Assembly (NCBI GenBank): GCA_030765055.1 | Contig: CM060953.1 | Span: 7,913,800 to 7,977,799, forward strand | Reading direction: 5' to 3' | From: Mantis religiosa | Taxonomy: Eukaryota; Arthropoda; Insecta; Mantodea; Mantidae | Length of the DNA: 64,000 nt | In this document: piece after piece, positions 41,707 through 51,741 of the stretch | Layout of the letters: each line of letters opens with the position of its first letter | Numbering within the stretch: the stretch's first letter is position 1 | Program-made: the position numbers and the translations under genes | The notes under the pieces: generated by a model | What the model was told of the DNA's origin: nothing | What the model saw: only the letters and a program-made list of their open reading frames with translations | The model's database searches: none

Positions 41707-42064
41707 AACAGAGAAATGCTCAAAATCTTCTATCATGTTCTTCGCAGAGACTAAACTAACACTAAGATTGGTTTTGGATGCTGTTCACATACAAAGCTAT
41801 TTTCTACCTAAAAATGTGTAATTTTTTTAATTCAGGGAGTCTCTGGTAAGAGTGATTACGGCTGTAGCAATTCTACGATCAAAATAAAATACATTTTAAC
41901 AAGCATGGCATGCAGCAGTTTTAGATACCCCTGAAAGTTGTAAAATAACGATAAAGTAATACCATATTGATTCCAGGTATGACACTTCTGAAAATAACTT
42001 ATGTAAGTCACATTCATTTGTTTCAGATACGAATAAATGACCCAATTTTAGTTAATTGATGGAA
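41489..42064. repeat. unassigned DNA with a 46-bp poly-T run
   Basis: The T homopolymer lies at 41660-41705. It could be the inverted A-tail of a retroposon, but no matching body was found beside it. Confidence 0.6.
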
Positions 42065-42215
42065 ATAAGTCATTTCTTCACACTAGCCCTATACAGGCTA
42101 AGGTCTTTGATAGATACAATCAACATGAAAAATTCAATGCCACGGCCGGGATTTGAACCACGGAGCTGCTGGTTTCCGTCCAGTCACTCTAACCATGGCC
42201 AACATGTTAACTCTA
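42065..42215 (-). mobile_element. SINE family C copy
   Basis: The minus strand has a tRNA-like head, TTGGCCATGGTTAGAG, a B-box region CCGTGGTTCAAATCCCGGC, then CATTGAATTTTTCA and a body ending GGGCTAGTGTGAAG. The same order is seen at 56165-56330 (minus) and 58313-58450 (plus). Confidence 0.8.
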
Positions 42216-42629
42216 TCAAATGACGCAATATTTGGGAAGGTACAGGAAGTAAAGGGCCTGTATTTCTAAAGCTCTTATTTGTTTTTTCTTACATGTATTA
42301 CAATTTCACGGATTATAATCGATTATCGATAGACCGTAGCGACTATAAGCAGCCTTCGGATTAGACATATCCAACGGCCGGCTCAACACTTACACTTCTC
42401 ATTGTTATTATGTTGTTGATTCTTCAGCATATTTAACACTCTAATAGTTAAAGTTTCTAGTACTAAGGTTCAGAAATATCCTCAAACAGTTGATTACTCG
42501 ATTAAAAGAGTTAATTTATTAGTCTCCATTAAATGTATCAGTAAACTGTCTATAGTCACAGATATCTATGCACACACGAAATAAACATCAAATATTCTCT
42601 GTAGCAGCCAACAGAATACTTATCGAGAC

Positions 42630-42850
42630 TGGCCCCGTAGCTCAGTCGGTAGAGCTAGGGGTCCCGGGTTCGACTCCCGGCGGTGGGGGGTGGGGATTTT
42701 TCTCCGACCAAGATAATTCCCCATCTTCCCCAGAGTCTGGAAGTATGAATGTGTTCGTGATCCAATGATTAAAAACCAAAGATCACGAGTTAACACCTTC
42801 AGTATGTTCCAAAGGAGAACGGCCGCCGATATGACCATAGCAGTTAAAGG
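42630..42850 (+). mobile_element. SINE family B copy
   Basis: The tRNA-like head GGCCCCGTAGCTCAGTCGG (A box) and CCGGGTTCGACTCCCGG (B box GGTTCGACTCC at 42667-42677) lacks an anticodon arm. The body has CCAGAGTCTGGAAGTAT, AATGATTAAAA and AACGGCCGCC. A second copy with the same body lies at 51262-51480. It ends near a G-run at about 42848-42859. Confidence 0.85.
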
Positions 42851-42859
42851 GGGGGGGGG

Positions 42860-43229
42860 GTATAAATACTTATCGACAGATAAATGGCACCAGTCAATGA
42901 AGCCATTATTAATCATATGTTGTTACCCTCCGGCACTTTCATAATTTCGTCCCGCTCTTAGAACTCAATTACCTGGATGTTTCTAAATGTCGACATGTTA
43001 TCTTTATTCTCGACATACGTGTACATGAATAAATAGCGATTCAACTAAAGGAAGTATAGGACAATTGTTAACATTTCGGCAAAGCAGTTTCAAAAGGAGG
43101 GACAAAACTTGAGGTTAGAATCTTATGTAATAATACTGGATACAAGATTATAAAGCGCTACCGCGACTTGAAGATCACATGAAGGTGTTTTAGTGAGCGA
43201 TTAACAAAACTGATAGTTATAGAGATGAA
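42860..43229. other. unassigned DNA
   Basis: There is nothing firmly recognisable. The degraded mariner may begin in the last part. Confidence 0.45.
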
Positions 43230-43560
43230 AACTTTAAAGATATACAACGTTCTGTTAGACTCACGTTATGGAATATTGAGACTACTTACAATAGTTTGGA
43301 AGAAAATTTACAAACAAATACGCGGTTAGTGTATCAAAAGAATCCTGCATTAACGTATTAAGACATTTAAAAATCATTCAGAATGTGTAAAATTGTACAA
43401 TTGTATTCCACGCGTGCTAAAGTAAGTTAAACGCAGGGTGTATCTCTGTCCTAATCCTTAGGATTGCGGATTTATCGGGAAAATTATCACATGTGATGAA
43501 AACTGGGTGCATTACAATGACTCGATACCCGTTATCCTGTCATTAACTTAGCTTGATCGC
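43230..43560 (+). pseudogene. heavily decayed mariner transposase fragment
   Basis: DIQRSVRLTLWNIETTYNS and ENLQTNTRLVYQKNPALTY (linker region), then KSFRMCKIVQLYSTRAK, and in another frame GKIITCDENWVHYNDS at about 43475-43525. The last is the first catalytic aspartate region (usually TGDE.WVHY) with G-to-C and T/S-to-N changes. Nothing of the later catalytic regions or ends is visible. Confidence 0.65.
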
Positions 43561-44343
43561 AAAATAATGATAAATACCTAAGTGTCTGATGCAACTTTGA
43601 AGTTGTGATTCAGTGAATAATTTGAAAACAGTTTGTTGCCTAATTGTTAACTTCGCAGATAAATGGGCCAGGACTAGAGAAACTAATGGCTTTTACTTTG
43701 AATATTGAATAATTTCCTGTATCAACAGGGTTGAAGTAAACTTTTCCTTAAAAAGCGACATTATAAGACGCATCCTACCTACAAAATTGTCATCATCAAA
43801 GTTAACAATGAAGTGACATAGAGGTTTTATGTAGCATTAAAATAAAAGTACAGCGCGTGTCTTTTGTTAAAAGTTGAGGTTTTGGTATAAAAAGTTAATG
43901 TAAACGTTGCAGATGCACCGCTTCAGCTAAAACACCACCCTCCTGTTATGGAAGGGGGCGCATACGATGACCAGGAATCAATTTCGGGCTTGTTTAATTG
44001 GGTAGAGGCGGACAGCGGTATTTGTTGCCTACCATACGAGTTCTCTCTCTCCCTCTCTGCGTATTTTTTCGCTCCCTACGTTATTTTTGGCACACGTATC
44101 GTAACCAGAGAGTTTGTTTTTGCCGCTAGTGAAGTATTGAATGTTACATTTGTACTAATAACAACAAATTTTCACTGTTTACAGTTTTATATTTCAGTTA
44201 ATAATGTATTTACCGAGGGAGCAGATACCGCAGTAACGTGTAAGGCTTTATATTCTGATAGTCCTGGTTCCATTTCCTTCTGCGATCTTCATAATTGGTA
44301 GGTGGTACGCTTTCTCACGATGCCCGACTCTGTGGCGTGATGT
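43561..44343. other. unassigned DNA
   Basis: A 117-codon frame at 43948-44301 has no identifiable domain and ends just before a degenerate SINE head. It is probably chance. Confidence 0.4.
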
Positions 44344-45076
44344 CTCAAGTTCAGGGTGACTTTTCTGGATAAGGTGTTTTCTCTTATCCTGAAAGATGAA
44401 TGTCTGGTAACTCTAAGCTCTATGTACCCCGTACTTATTTGAACATCATTTCATTCATCGTCCGATATGACTTAACGTTGGAGGTTTTCTCTTATCCTGA
44501 AAGATGAATGTCTGGTAACTCTAAGCTCTATGTACTCTGTACTTATTTGAACATCATTTCATTCATCGTCCGATATGACTTAACGTTGGAGGTTTTCTCT
44601 TATCCTGAAAGATGAATGTCTAGTAACTCTAAGCTCTATGTACTCTGTACTCATTTGAACATCATTTCATTCATCGTCCGATATGACTTAACGTTGGAGG
44701 TTTTCTCTTATCCTGAAAGATGAATGTCTGGTAACTCTAAGCTCTATGTACCCTGTACTCATTTGAACATCATTTCATTCATCGTCCGATATGACTTAAC
44801 GTTGGAGGTTTTCTCTTATCCTGAAAGATGAATGTCCGATAACTCTAAGCTCTATGTACCCTGTACTCATTTGAACATCATTTCATTCATCGTCCGATAT
44901 GACTTAACGTTGGAGGTTTTCTCTTATCCTGAAAGATGAATGTCTGGTAGCTCTAAGCTCTATGTACTCTGTACTCATTTGAACATTATTTCATTCATCG
45001 TCCGATATGACTTAACGTTGGAGGTTTTCTCTTATCCTGAAACATGAATGTCTGGTAACTCTAAGCTCTATGTATC
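44344..45076 (+). mobile_element. SINE family A copy with 7-unit body array
   Basis: A damaged head (CAGGGTGACTTTTCTGGATAAGG) is followed by seven body units of 108 bp. The landmark TTGGAGG lies at 44478, 44586, 44694, 44802, 44910 and 45018. The array stops within the seventh unit at CTCTATGTA and has no SINE tail. The tRNA-like part upstream is not recognisable. Confidence 0.92.
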
Positions 45077-45858
45077 AAAAGTATAGAAATGATTAAATAT
45101 ATAATGATTTTTCGTAATAAAAATGTTAAAATGTTTTCAAAGGTCGACAGAAGTAAGCTAGAATGTTATTTCTCTTGATGTATTAAAAAGAAAACTGAAG
45201 CATTGGCATCATTGGTCTTATCTTAGATTCTGCGATTCATTCTCTGATGAAGTTTTGGCAACCCCTGACGTAGAGCAACAGAATAAACAAAAGCATCACT
45301 CAGAGACAAGTCTCTGGGCTGCAGGTAAAAGGGATGCTGCAGTAGATGCAATTAAACAGCTTGAATCATCTCATCAAAGACTAGGTAAACTTCCTCTGTT
45401 AGGTACGACCTCTGTAGTGTAAACTAAGCACTAACTTTGTGTGCAACGTCATAGATCACTTCCTTTAATGTATTCGTGGAACCTGCATGTGTAGAAAATA
45501 ACGTAACAGTTGCTGAAGTAACGGTGACAGTAATCTGTTACCAAGCAACAAAGATAGCCATTTGTTATACCGGTGTTACAGTTAATTTGTTAAACATATT
45601 AACATAGCGAAAAGTTGAATATCTAATACACCATCTGGCGAGAGAAACACCTACTAATTATTCGCTTTGTTGCACTATGTAAACGATTGGAAGTGTATGC
45701 ATTTGTTGAGGCTAGTAATGTGTTTGTGTGTTTTTGTTGTTTAGTGAAGTCGACTTTCAAAATTTCGAAGACTAGTGAGTTATATTCTATCGTAGTTACA
45801 ATATGATCGTGAGTCCCATCGCATTGTAGCGCCACATAACAGTTGTATGTAATCAACA
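45077..45858. other. unassigned DNA
   Basis: No supported features. Confidence 0.5.
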
Positions 45859-45860
45859 TA

Positions 45861-47151
45861 CGAGAGCTGTTCAATAAACAATGATCACAATTTATTTTGA
45901 CAACGTACCTTTACTCATCCTCATAATTTTGATGGTCCTTCTCAAAATAGTCTCCCCTGAATGTGATGCACTTGTCTCAGCATTTCTGTCAGTCTTCAAA
46001 GACATGCTAGAAACCATTTTTTGGGAAATCCTTCAAAATCGCCTCCGCAGCCTTCACCACTGCTTCTGATGTTGGATAATGCCTCCTACGAAGGCGTTTC
46101 TTCAAGTTAGGGAATAGAAAAAAGTCACATGGGGCTAAATCCGGACTATAGGGAGGGTGAGGGATGCACTTCACGTTGAAATTTGCAAGATATTTAGCAA
46201 CAACATTGGCAATATGCGGCCGCACATTATCGTGGTGCAGCATCTAGCGTGCTTCACGGAAATGTGGTCTTTTGCGCCTGATATGGATTTGCAATGTTTT
46301 CAGAACATCCCTGTAGTATTGTCCAGTTACTGATGTGTGTGCAGGTACAACATGCTGATAAACCATTCCATGAATATCAAACAATGAGATTACCATAAGT
46401 TTCTCAGCTGAAGCAACCACTTTTGCTCTTTTTGGGGGGTTGGTGATGAAGGACATTTCCACACTGAGCTTTGCTGTTTGCTCTCAGGATCAAAATGATG
46501 TAGCCAAGTTTCATCAGCAGTGATTACGTTTGAAAGAAACTCAGGATTTTCTTCTATTATTAACTTCAACTGCAAGAAGCCCTGCATGAGAATGTCCTTT
46601 TGTTCGGGAATCAACAGTCTTGGAACACATCGCGCACAAACACGTCTCATGTGTAATGTTTCTGTCACCAACGTGTGGGTGGCACCCAATGAAATGTTCA
46701 GTATTTCAGAACGTGATCTTAAGGTAATTCGTCGATCCTCTCTCACAATGGCAGCAGCAGTGTTGATGTTTTCTTCCGTAAGAACAGTAACTGGAGCACC
46801 GGGTCCAACTTCCTTTGAAATTGACTGTGACCCTCCTTTAAACATTTTAAAGCACCTTCGAGCTGTGCTGTAGGGAAGAACAGACTCTACATAGACCGCC
46901 TGTAACATTGTATAGGCCTCAACTGAAGATTTGTTGAGACGAAAACAGAATGTCAAAGCCGCATATTGTTCCTCGCGTGTTACCTCCATTGCAGCGGTAG
47001 GCGATACTGAACATGTCTGAAGCTGCCTGGTTCTTACACGCGGGAACTAGGAGTACCAACAATGAAACTACTACGGCGTATTTGTTTCACATTAAGCTAA
47101 CAGAATATAATAAGATTGAATTTATGATCATTCTTTATTGAACAGCCCTCG
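45861..47151 (-). mobile_element. nearly intact 1291-bp mariner element
   Basis: Inverted repeats (CGAGAGCTGTTCAATAAACA and CGAGGGCTGTTCAATAAAGA) end at TA duplications 45859-45860 and 47152-47153. The transposase starts at 46989 with MEVTREEQYAALTFCFRLN. It has the first HTH, YSTARRCFKMFKGG (second HTH), D159 in VITADETWLHHF, the second aspartate in LHHDNVRPH and the third in SPDLAPCDFFLF. The last two are separated by 34 residues, the mariner DD34D spacing. Damage is light: one frameshift near 46420, one stop just before the second aspartate (46241-46243) and a shift near 46007. All three catalytic aspartates remain. It is a plausible relative of the former source of the deleted copy at 37569. 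Confidence 0.95.
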
Positions 47152-47153
47152 TA

Positions 47154-47334
47154 TATTGTAGAGAAATAGTTACCCTTAAAATGACAAAGTACATCAAGTG
47201 CGTAAGTAATGTAACGTTCCAATAAAAGCAGTGTTTAACTGAGAAGTGCAGGATACTTATTTTTGTTATTTTATAAAACAAATTGTGGTTACTGATGTAT
47301 GTCAGCATCTTTTAGCCGTTTTTGGGTGTTTAGT
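47154..47334. other. unassigned spacer between mariners
   Basis: Nothing is recognised. Confidence 0.5.
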
Positions 47335-48225
47335 TCATTGTTTACAGCCGAAAATATTATACGTGATCTCGATTGCTCGCCGAATGTTTACATAATTCGA
47401 ACTAAATTTTGATTGTAACAACATTTCACAGAAGGTTCCAGAGCTGAAAGTCATGCCACGTTTCATAAAATCAACGAGTGAGATGTCCTTGGCATCACAA
47501 AAAACCCGTATCCATAACTTTCTTTTCAGACAAAGTTTGACAGTCTTTCTTTGGCTTGTTCGTAGTAACGGTATATTCCCATTGCACTGACTGCCGTTTT
47601 GTCTCAACATTCACGTAGGCCACCCAAAACTCATCGCCGGTAATAGTTCTGGTTCTTTTTGTGTCATACCCAGAAAGAAAATATACGACAAAACTCATTA
47701 TTCTGGTTTTGTGGTCGTCAGTCAGCTGTTTTGGTATCTAACGAGCACAAAACGTAGGATAGGCTCAGTGTTTTGTCACTATCTCATGCAAAAACTCCGA
47801 GAAATTTCCTTTATCGTGAACCGACAGTTCCCAGGAGTTTTTCCATCCACTTTCATCAATCATCTTTGACAAGAGTGGGTTTAACACTAATGAATGTTTC
47901 TTCTTTAATTTTTTAAAAAATATCTACCCATTGACAGACAACACCTTTACTCATAATGTTAGGACCATATACTACACACTATACACGATGAATTTTAACT
48001 CTGAGAGATTATTTACCAAAAGAAATCTTATAACACTGCCCACCTCACACTTGGTGGGAGTTTCTATTGTGGCGCTTGTGTTTTGAGGTTATGTCTAGGA
48101 AACGCGCGACGGACAGCTAGAAGCGCATTGAGCACTGCGCACGCTGATGCGTAGATGAAGGTGCTACCACACAACTTCTCCCGCTACACACAAACGACGA
48201 GTACTTTTTGGACAGCCCTCGTATA
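47335..48225 (-). pseudogene. 3'-truncated mariner element
   Basis: An end CGAGGGCTGTCCAAAAAGTA lies at about 48205-48225. Moving leftward on the minus strand: TPTKCEVGSVIRFL (first HTH), YGPNIMSKGVVCQWVDIF (second HTH), stops and shifts, TITGDEFWVAYVNVETKRQS (first catalytic aspartate; the ORF at 47698) and a frame with SLVDFMKRGMTF and GTFCEMLLQSKF. It breaks off near 47335 before the second and third aspartate regions. No left inverted repeat was found. Confidence 0.85.
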
Positions 48226-48262
48226 ACACATATACATTGTAGGGAAGTATGTTTTAACATCT

Positions 48263-49050
48263 ACGAGGGCTTAAGCTGGAGTTTTGTCCGTTATAGTAAA
48301 TTAGTAAAGTTCAGTAATTCTAATATATGCGTTGACAACTGTGCAAAGTTTCAGCCACTTGCCGCTTAGAGCGCTAGTTGTTACAAAAACAAACTGCGAG
48401 TCGTTTGGAAAGCTAATCCGCTGCGTTATTCGATTTCAGTGGGGAAAACGTGCAATTGCGGCTGAAAGTCATGTGGTAAAGGTTTACATCAGTTTCTCAT
48501 AGAATGGTGATCCAAGTTTGCGGCTGGTAGAGAAAACGTCGCCGACGACATTAACAGCTCCGTAGTACTGGGAAGCGTTTGTCAAGTTGTTCACGATATT
48601 TCTGCAGCAACGGAAAGTTTGTTACCGATGAGTACTAACCATGGGGACAAGTCTGCAACTTTCACAACTTTCTTCACCACATTTGTCACGGATGACGAAA
48701 CACTGATCCACCACTGCACCCTCAGTAGCAAGTGGTCGTCAGTGAAGCGGAAATACCCCTCGTCTTCAAAGACAAAGAAGTTTAAGGCGACGCTAGCTGC
48801 CGGGAAGGTGATAGCCACGGTATTTCGTAACAGCGCGGGTATAGTACTCGTAGAGTTTACAGAAAGAGTGCAAACAGTGAATCGCAAAGCACTCAGGAGA
48901 AAACGGTCATCTTCCTTGACAACCTCACACATCCTAGAAGCCCAACATGCTATTGAAGCAGTTGGGATAACACAACATCGAACATGCTCATTACAGCCCA
49001 GTACTACTTTCATCTTTTTCCTCACTTGAAGGAGCACCTAATCCTTGTTT
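48263..49050 (+). pseudogene. mariner transposase fragment
   Basis: It begins TACGAGGGCTTAAGC, a mariner-type end. One frame reads SKFAAGRENVADDINSS (after a stop at 48508) through VHDISAATESLL to FVTDDETLIHHC (first catalytic aspartate, G-to-D before it). It continues KTKKFKATLAAGKVIATVF and GIVLVEFTERVQTVNRKAL to a stop at 49029. A stretch is missing between the linker and the catalytic core. HDNA.PH is not found, so the second and third catalytic regions are lost. The 136-codon open frame at 48619 is part of this relic. Confidence 0.85.
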
Positions 49051-49429
49051 CACGAAAGCGTACCCAGTATCTCTTACCGGTCACGTGACCTAATCACCTC
49101 TCATTGGCTGCTGTTGTGGTAAAGACTGTCGTGCGGTAAAAATTAGTTCGTTATTTAGCATGGTGATATATCTTTATATAACTATATGTGTTGGAAGAGA
49201 ATTGTCAAATTTATATTTTCGTAACTGTTTTAATTAAATATATTACGCAACACAGTTGATTTATCTGAAATGCATGTTAATTCTTAAACGAAGTAAAGAG
49301 GAGGTTCCTTTGCTCTCAAGCACATGACACGATAACACGTGCTTCAGCGGTACATATTTGTTTATATGACTTATCACTGACCTTGTTTTGAACTGGATTA
49401 GTCATATATCGGCATTCGAAGGTTGTTGT
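49051..49429. other. unassigned DNA
   Basis: No supported features. Confidence 0.5.
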
Positions 49430-50030
49430 GCCTAATGTGGAAGATATGCAATTCACCAACAAGAAGAGAGGCATGCGCTAGCAGGATATATCGTAAATGA
49501 CATAATTCGAGATCAACAATTGGTAAATAAATTACAAGTTTTGACTAACTTTGTAAGTAAGAAAGCATGGGAGGTAAAAATATTCAAAGGAGAAAGAGTT
49601 GATAATAGGCGAAGAATAGTACAAGATCCAAGGAGGAGTTCTAGAATACAAAATAGGATAAGACGGGAAGAATTATTGAATAATCTAACAATGGAGTTGA
49701 CTGCATGGGCGGCGGAGGGAGAGAGTGATGGCAGAGGCCATGGTGAACTACAGAATTAGTAGATTTAGATATAGATTTAGGAAATAAGGATTTTGTAATT
49801 TTTATAGTTGTTTTCTTTTGTTTTTTGCTTTTTTTGTGTTTATTTCTGCTATTTTATTTCATTTTATTTTTGTAGAGTAGTTTTCTGAGATATGTGTATA
49901 ATTATAACATTTGTAAGGATTTTATGGAAAAATAAAGAGAAAATTTGGATATATGCCCCGGTACAGTTGTCTAGGTGCCGGGGTAGAATATTCAGATTTT
50001 ATTTATTTATCTATTTATTTATATAGTGCG
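49430..50030 (+). mobile_element. 3' end of a third LINE-like retroelement
   Basis: An open frame ends at 49759 (KKAWEVKIFKGERVDNRRR, RRSSRIQNRIRREELLNN, then an acidic GESDGRGHGELQN end). It is followed by a UTR of about 200 bp. A 9-bp stem with one G-T pair (49956-49964 with 49975-49983) lies just before an ATTT-type tail at 49998-50022. This layout of C-terminus, GC hairpin and simple tail matches the LINE ends at 27.2 and 34.8 kb. No reverse transcriptase is present in this truncated copy, so the LINE call rests on architecture. Confidence 0.5.
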
Positions 50031-50081
50031 AAAGGTAAATTATTTTATTGGTCGTTTATTGCGCGTGTACTTATATGAATA

Positions 50082-50887
50082 ATGGCAGAGTCTACCGCCA
50101 GTTTTTCGCTGAAGTATCGCAAGGATAAATCATTACAAACAGGTGAAAAAAGAATTGTGTTGCATGTGTTTAATGCACTCACAGAGAAGAATCCGTCTTT
50201 GTCAGTGAGAGAAGTCGAACAGCTGTGCTCTGAAGTTACAGGTGTGAGTGTTAGATCCGTAGGAACATCGCGACATGAAACTGAGAAAACAAGAAAACTT
50301 ACCGCTCCAGGCAAAAGCAGGAATAAACAAAAGTGCGAGCTCGGAGAAAATACGTGAAAAGTGCTGTGGGTCGTCATGTGTATAGTTTTTCTTTAGAAAC
50401 GAACTCCCACACATAAGTAACATTTCGTCTGCTGTAAATGAGGATGCAGATTTACCAAATTTCAGCAGATTGCTTATACAGTTGGGGTTTGTGAATGAAA
50501 AAAGAGGCAAGAAAAATGTGCTAAAAAACTAAGGCGATATTGCTGTGTGGCGAAGACGTTATTTAAGGACAGTCAGACTGTACCGAGATACAAGTCGCAA
50601 TATATACTACCTTGAGCAGACTTGGGAGAATGAAGAACACATGAAAAGTAAGGTATGGTGTGACACGGCTTTTAAGACTGAAAGACAAGCAGTTTTGCAA
50701 GGTATGTGTGCGGGTTTTAAAAAATCCCAGTGGGAAAGGCCGAAAACCTTTCATTATAAACTTGTATTTTTGCAGGCCTTCATATCCTTATTTGTATGAT
50801 TTTATTTATCATCCCGGCAATTATTACGACATTTACTGCAGGTTTAAATGTGACGGGAAGGCACCGCCTATGACGCGAAAGCATTAG
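50082..50887 (+). pseudogene. broken DDE-type transposase-like gene
   Basis: The 91-codon frame at 50082-50357 starts MAESTASFSLKYRKDKSL and has GEKRIVLHVFNALTEK and SLSVREVEQLCSEVTGVSVRSV, an N-terminal DNA-binding part. After shifts, SNISSAVNEDADLPNF and LGFVNEKRGKKNVLKN lead into WRRRYLRTVRLYRDTSR and YYLEQTWENEEHMKSKVW at 50545-50799. There the expected catalytic DETW reads EQTW. After another shift comes NPSGKGRKPFIINLYF, then the sequence loses similarity. This type is widespread in insect genomes as a Tc1/mariner-superfamily (DDE) relic. It has at least two frameshifts or stops, a catalytic substitution and no C-terminus. The family call is from motif memory. Confidence 0.75.
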
Positions 50888-51261
50888 CCAATTAGGGCGA
50901 GGGGGGGGGGGGTTGTTGAACGCGGAGTGATACATGTCAGCGTGGCAAGGTTATATGAAACAGAGTATAAATTACAGGCGATTTTCAAAATGTCCCATTT
51001 GTTGTAAACAGAGTATAGAAGGCCGACGATTCGTTTTAGACTAGACGATAAATAACTTCAAGAGAAAGTACCTCAACAAGGATTATAAAACAAGACCGAA
51101 TATTCAAACTCATTCCGCGAAGCAAATGCGCCTAAACCGATATTTGGAACATTCGAATATAACGTTATCTATGTATTGTGACAGACGAGAACTACTTTAT
51201 TTTCACCAGAATCATTAACTCAATAAGCCTTTCTTTTACACAAATACAACACTTCGAAACG
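50888..51261. other. unassigned DNA with a G-run
   Basis: A 12-base G-run lies at about 50901-50912. Nothing else is recognisable. Confidence 0.5.
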
Positions 51262-51480
51262 ACCTGGCCTCGTAGTTCAGTCAGTAGAGCACCTGGCTGC
51301 CGTGCTAGGGGTCCCGGGCTCGATTCTTGGCTGATGATGATTTCCCATCGTTTCCAGAGTCTGGAAGTATAAATAAGAGTGCGAATGTATGTGTGATATA
51401 ATGATTAAAACCCAACGAATACGAGTTAACAGCTTCGACAAGTTCCGCAACAAAACGGCCGCTACGCAAGTCAGCCAGTC
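51262..51480 (+). mobile_element. SINE family B copy
   Basis: The head CCTCGTAGTTCAGTCAGTAG and GTCCCGGGCTCGATTCTTGG is followed by the body CCAGAGTCTGGAAGTATAAA, ATAATGATTAAAA, ACGAGTTAACAGCTTCG and AACGGCCGC. The order is the same as at 42630-42850. It contains a longer tRNA-like middle (GAGCACCTGGCTGCCGTGC) than that copy, closer to the source tRNA. Confidence 0.85.
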
Positions 51481-51732
51481 GCCGATCTTAAGCGCGTATT
51501 ACTTTCTCGTTGCACAATTGTCTTTGTTGGCTGTATAACTGGCATCATACAATATCTACATATATATCGTCAACCGAGTCATCAACTCATGCTGCTGGTG
51601 GAAGATCACGCCAAACACAGACAGAATACTTCTACAGAAACTAAGACACGTTCTCTAGAAAAATATAGGATATTACACACTGTAAAATTAGGGATGAACT
51701 AAAAGGCTATAGAGAAACTTACAATGCACAAA
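51481..51732. other. unassigned spacer
   Basis: There is nothing recognisable between the two SINEs. Confidence 0.5.
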
Positions 51733-51741
51733 AAGGAATTA

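Noticed and set aside
42630..42685. Functional tRNA gene
   Set aside because: The anticodon arm is missing and the same body follows a related head at 51.26 kb, so it is SINE family B.
50770..50800. Splice acceptor (TTTTTGCAG) implying an intact spliced gene
   Set aside because: Pyrimidine-AG strings are common. The surrounding transposase text is already frameshifted and no matching donor or next exon was recognised.
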